A stretch of 15,797 bases of DNA from assembly GCA_002320555.1 (NCBI GenBank), contig DCJV01000066.1, forward strand, positions 7,340-23,136, given 5' to 3'. The notes beneath the pieces are model-generated. The model had not been told where the DNA came from and searched no databases. It saw only the letters and a program-made list of their open reading frames with translations. Positions 14,360-15,797 of the stretch are shown here, piece after piece. A program made the position numbers and the translations under genes. Source of the DNA: Ruminococcaceae bacterium UBA1691 (GTDB taxonomy: Bacteria > Bacillota > Clostridia > Oscillospirales > Acutalibacteraceae). Position 1 is the stretch's first letter. The number at the start of each line of letters is the position of its first letter.

Positions 14360-14386
14360 GGAAAGGAAGGATTCCTTTTCCTTTCC
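14360..14386 (+). repeat. Hairpin between the RnfA-like and DUF4015-like genes
   Basis: GGAAAGG (14360-14366) and CCTTTCC (14380-14386) form a 7-bp stem; inside it AAGG pairs with CCTT around ATT, leaving a TT bulge. No T-run follows, so it does not look like a complete intrinsic terminator. It may mark a processing or partial-attenuation point, and read-through into the next gene is likely. A small CCTG/CAGG hairpin lies just upstream (14345-14356). Confidence 0.45.
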
Positions 14387-14443
14387 CGCCGAACGGCACG
14401 TCGGGCGAAACATCGCGAATTCTGCGAAAGGATGGCCATTCAG

Positions 14444-15712
14444 ATGGGTAAAAAATATAAGGTGAAAAAAGATTATGGTTCCGGGCAGCGCTCCAGCTAC
14501 TATGGATTCCGGCGGGATTTTCCGGATGGAAGCCGCAAGGGGCGTTTCCGCAAGAGCGCGAGCCGCACTGAGCGCGGCAGAAAAATCGGAAAAATCGCCC
14601 TGATGGTGCTTGGTTTTGCCGCAGTGGTGGCAATTGCTTTTTTCATTACGGATTTTGCATTGACCCTTTCCAATAAGCCGGCTACCACCAAGCCCTCCCA
14701 GACGGATTCCGGCGCAGGCGTCCAGGCGGCGGATACGCAGCAGGAACCGTCGAAGGCGCCTGTGGTTCAGCAGAAGGCTGCAGCGGCGGTATGGCTGCCA
14801 GAAAAAATGCTGCGCAGCAATTCCTCCCTTGACAGCTTCCTTTCTAACGCAAAGCAGATTGGCGCTACGGCTGTGGTCGTGGATGTGAAGGATACCGACG
14901 GGTCGATTCTTTTCCCGTCTGATCTAGATCAGGTAAAAACGACAGGAGCGGCTAAGAATGCCTATCCTGATTTTTCACAGGCGCTGAAAAAGATTCGGGA
15001 CAGCGGCCTCTCTGTGATGGTTCGGGTGCAGTGCTTCCGCGACCCGTTGGCCGCAAGAAAGCTGGGCGAGGGGAGCGCGGTTTGCTATCAGCGGCCCGGT
15101 ACGCTCTGGCTGGACAACAGCGCAGACAAGGGCGGAAAGCCGTGGCTCAATCCCTATTCAGAAGCTGCGCGCAAATATCTGACCGATTTGATCGGCGAGC
15201 TTGCGGCGATGGAGCTTGACAGCATTCTGCTCGACAGTGTTCAATTCCCCAGCGGATACGCGCTGGGCAAAACGTATTATGTCGGGGAAAGTGAGAGCGG
15301 CCTTTCTCGGAATGACATTTTGAAAAATTTTGTTGCCGATGCCAAGAAAGCCGCGGGCGACAAAAATGTGATCCTGATGCAGTCGGGAGAAGGAGCCCTG
15401 GGCGGGGCCGAGGAGCAGTACCATGGCAGCCTGTTTGACAGCGGGGCGGACGTTTATGCGCCGGATCTGCGCCTGTCCGGGCTGAAGGGTAGTGTTTCAA
15501 TTGGCGAAGAGTCATTTTCACCTACAAAGGATCCTGCCGGATTCCTTACAGCAGCCGGAAAACAGCTGAAATCCGCGGCGGGGGATGCTGCCTTGATGCC
15601 CCTGCTGGATGCGAGCTCCAATTTGAGCGCGCAGGTCGAAGCACTCAAGGCAGCGGGCATCGAAAGCTATATTGTATACAGTGCGAGTGGCAGTTATACG
15701 GCAGTGAAATAA
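14444..15712 (+). CDS. Membrane-anchored DUF4015-type putative glycoside hydrolase
   Basis: A 422-residue protein. Residues 1-49 are a very basic, Tyr/Ser/Gly-rich cytoplasmic segment (SSYYGF, RKGRFRKSASR). Residues 50-75 form one membrane anchor, and a Thr/Gln/Pro-rich linker to about 105 leads to an extracellular domain. That domain resembles the DUF4015 (PF13200) TIM-barrel family of putative glycoside hydrolases: WLPEKMLRSNSSLDSFLSNA, AVVVDVKDTDGSILFPS, LSVMVRVQCFRDPLAARK and ELDSILLDSVQFPSG align with its strand motifs. The start is taken as ATG 14444, eleven bases after GAAAGGA; ATG 14432, four codons upstream, sits on that site. It follows the Rnf-like genes after 110 bases without a clear terminator, so it may share their transcript. 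The substrate is unknown; a cell-wall or exopolysaccharide target is a guess. Confidence 0.78.
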   Translation: MGKKYKVKKDYGSGQRSSYYGFRRDFPDGSRKGRFRKSASRTERGRKIGKIALMVLGFAAVVAIAFFITDFALTLSNKPATTKPSQTDSGAGVQAADTQQEPSKAPVVQQKAAAAVWLPEKMLRSNSSLDSFLSNAKQIGATAVVVDVKDTDGSILFPSDLDQVKTTGAAKNAYPDFSQALKKIRDSGLSVMVRVQCFRDPLAARKLGEGSAVCYQRPGTLWLDNSADKGGKPWLNPYSEAARKYLTDLIGELAAMELDSILLDSVQFPSGYALGKTYYVGESESGLSRNDILKNFVADAKKAAGDKNVILMQSGEGALGGAEEQYHGSLFDSGADVYAPDLRLSGLKGSVSIGEESFSPTKDPAGFLTAAGKQLKSAAGDAALMPLLDASSNLSAQVEALKAAGIESYIVYSASGSYTAVK

Positions 15713-15775
15713 ATAGGGCTGACTCAAATTGGCCCTGGTAAAGGTAAATAAGGAAAAGAAGAAAGGCATCCTGTT

Positions 15776-15797
15776 TTGAACCGCACCCCGTCAAGAG
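15776..15797 (+). CDS. Possible start of the next gene (partial)
   Basis: A TTG codon at 15776 opens a frame reading MNRTPSR to the window edge. AAGAAGAAAGG lies about nine bases upstream, a fair ribosome binding site. Seven codons are not enough to identify a product. The 63 bases between the previous stop and this point contain only a weak AGGGC/GCCCT hairpin. Confidence 0.25.

Noticed and set aside
14360..14386. The hairpin after the RnfA-like gene as an operon terminator
   Set aside because: No U-tract follows the stem, so full termination is unlikely. It is listed only as a repeat.

Overview
The window looks like a chromosome segment of an anaerobic Firmicute, most likely a Clostridia member of the Oscillospiraceae/Ruminococcaceae type. 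This is inferred from GC-rich coding DNA with AT-rich spacers, strong AGGAGG-type ribosome binding sites, a MecA adaptor, an AgrC-like kinase tail, paired ABC half-transporters and Rnf-like membrane proteins. No rRNA, tRNA, CRISPR array, insertion sequence or phage gene was recognised.

Layout: (1) 1-3966: the last 24 codons of a probable GHKL/AgrC-type sensor kinase, a terminator, then two overlapping ABC half-transporters (permease-ATPase fusions) that probably form a heterodimeric exporter. They end at a two-way terminator shared with the opposite strand. (2) 3998-6222, minus strand: nicotinate phosphoribosyltransferase (pncB) followed by a lipoprotein with a CAP/SCP domain. (3) 6223-7661: two long spacers around a small XRE-type regulator that has its own promoter, an inverted repeat just downstream of it, and a strong terminator. 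The second spacer carries two candidate promoters, two palindromes and a short ORF ahead of the next gene. (4) 7662-9999: a cytoplasmic family 2 glycoside hydrolase with its own terminator. (5) 10113-10857: ribulose-phosphate 3-epimerase (rpe) with a good promoter and a hairpin touching its Shine-Dalgarno. It converges on mecA (minus), and the two stop codons together form TGATCA with no base between them. (6) 11544-14333: three translationally coupled membrane proteins related to RnfD, RnfE and RnfA. (7) 14444-15712: a membrane-anchored DUF4015-type putative glycoside hydrolase, probably in the same transcript.

The most unusual content is region 6. The RnfE- and RnfA-like proteins align well with the Rnf/Nqr membrane core, yet all four cysteines that normally hold the intramembrane [2Fe-2S] cluster are replaced. 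The RnfD-like protein has degenerate flavin-site motifs. No rnfB, rnfC or rnfG lies beside them, and the RnfE-like protein has a highly charged C-terminal extension of about 180 residues. This looks like an Rnf-derived membrane module without its usual redox chain, joined to a cell-envelope glycoside hydrolase-like gene. Its function cannot be read from the sequence.
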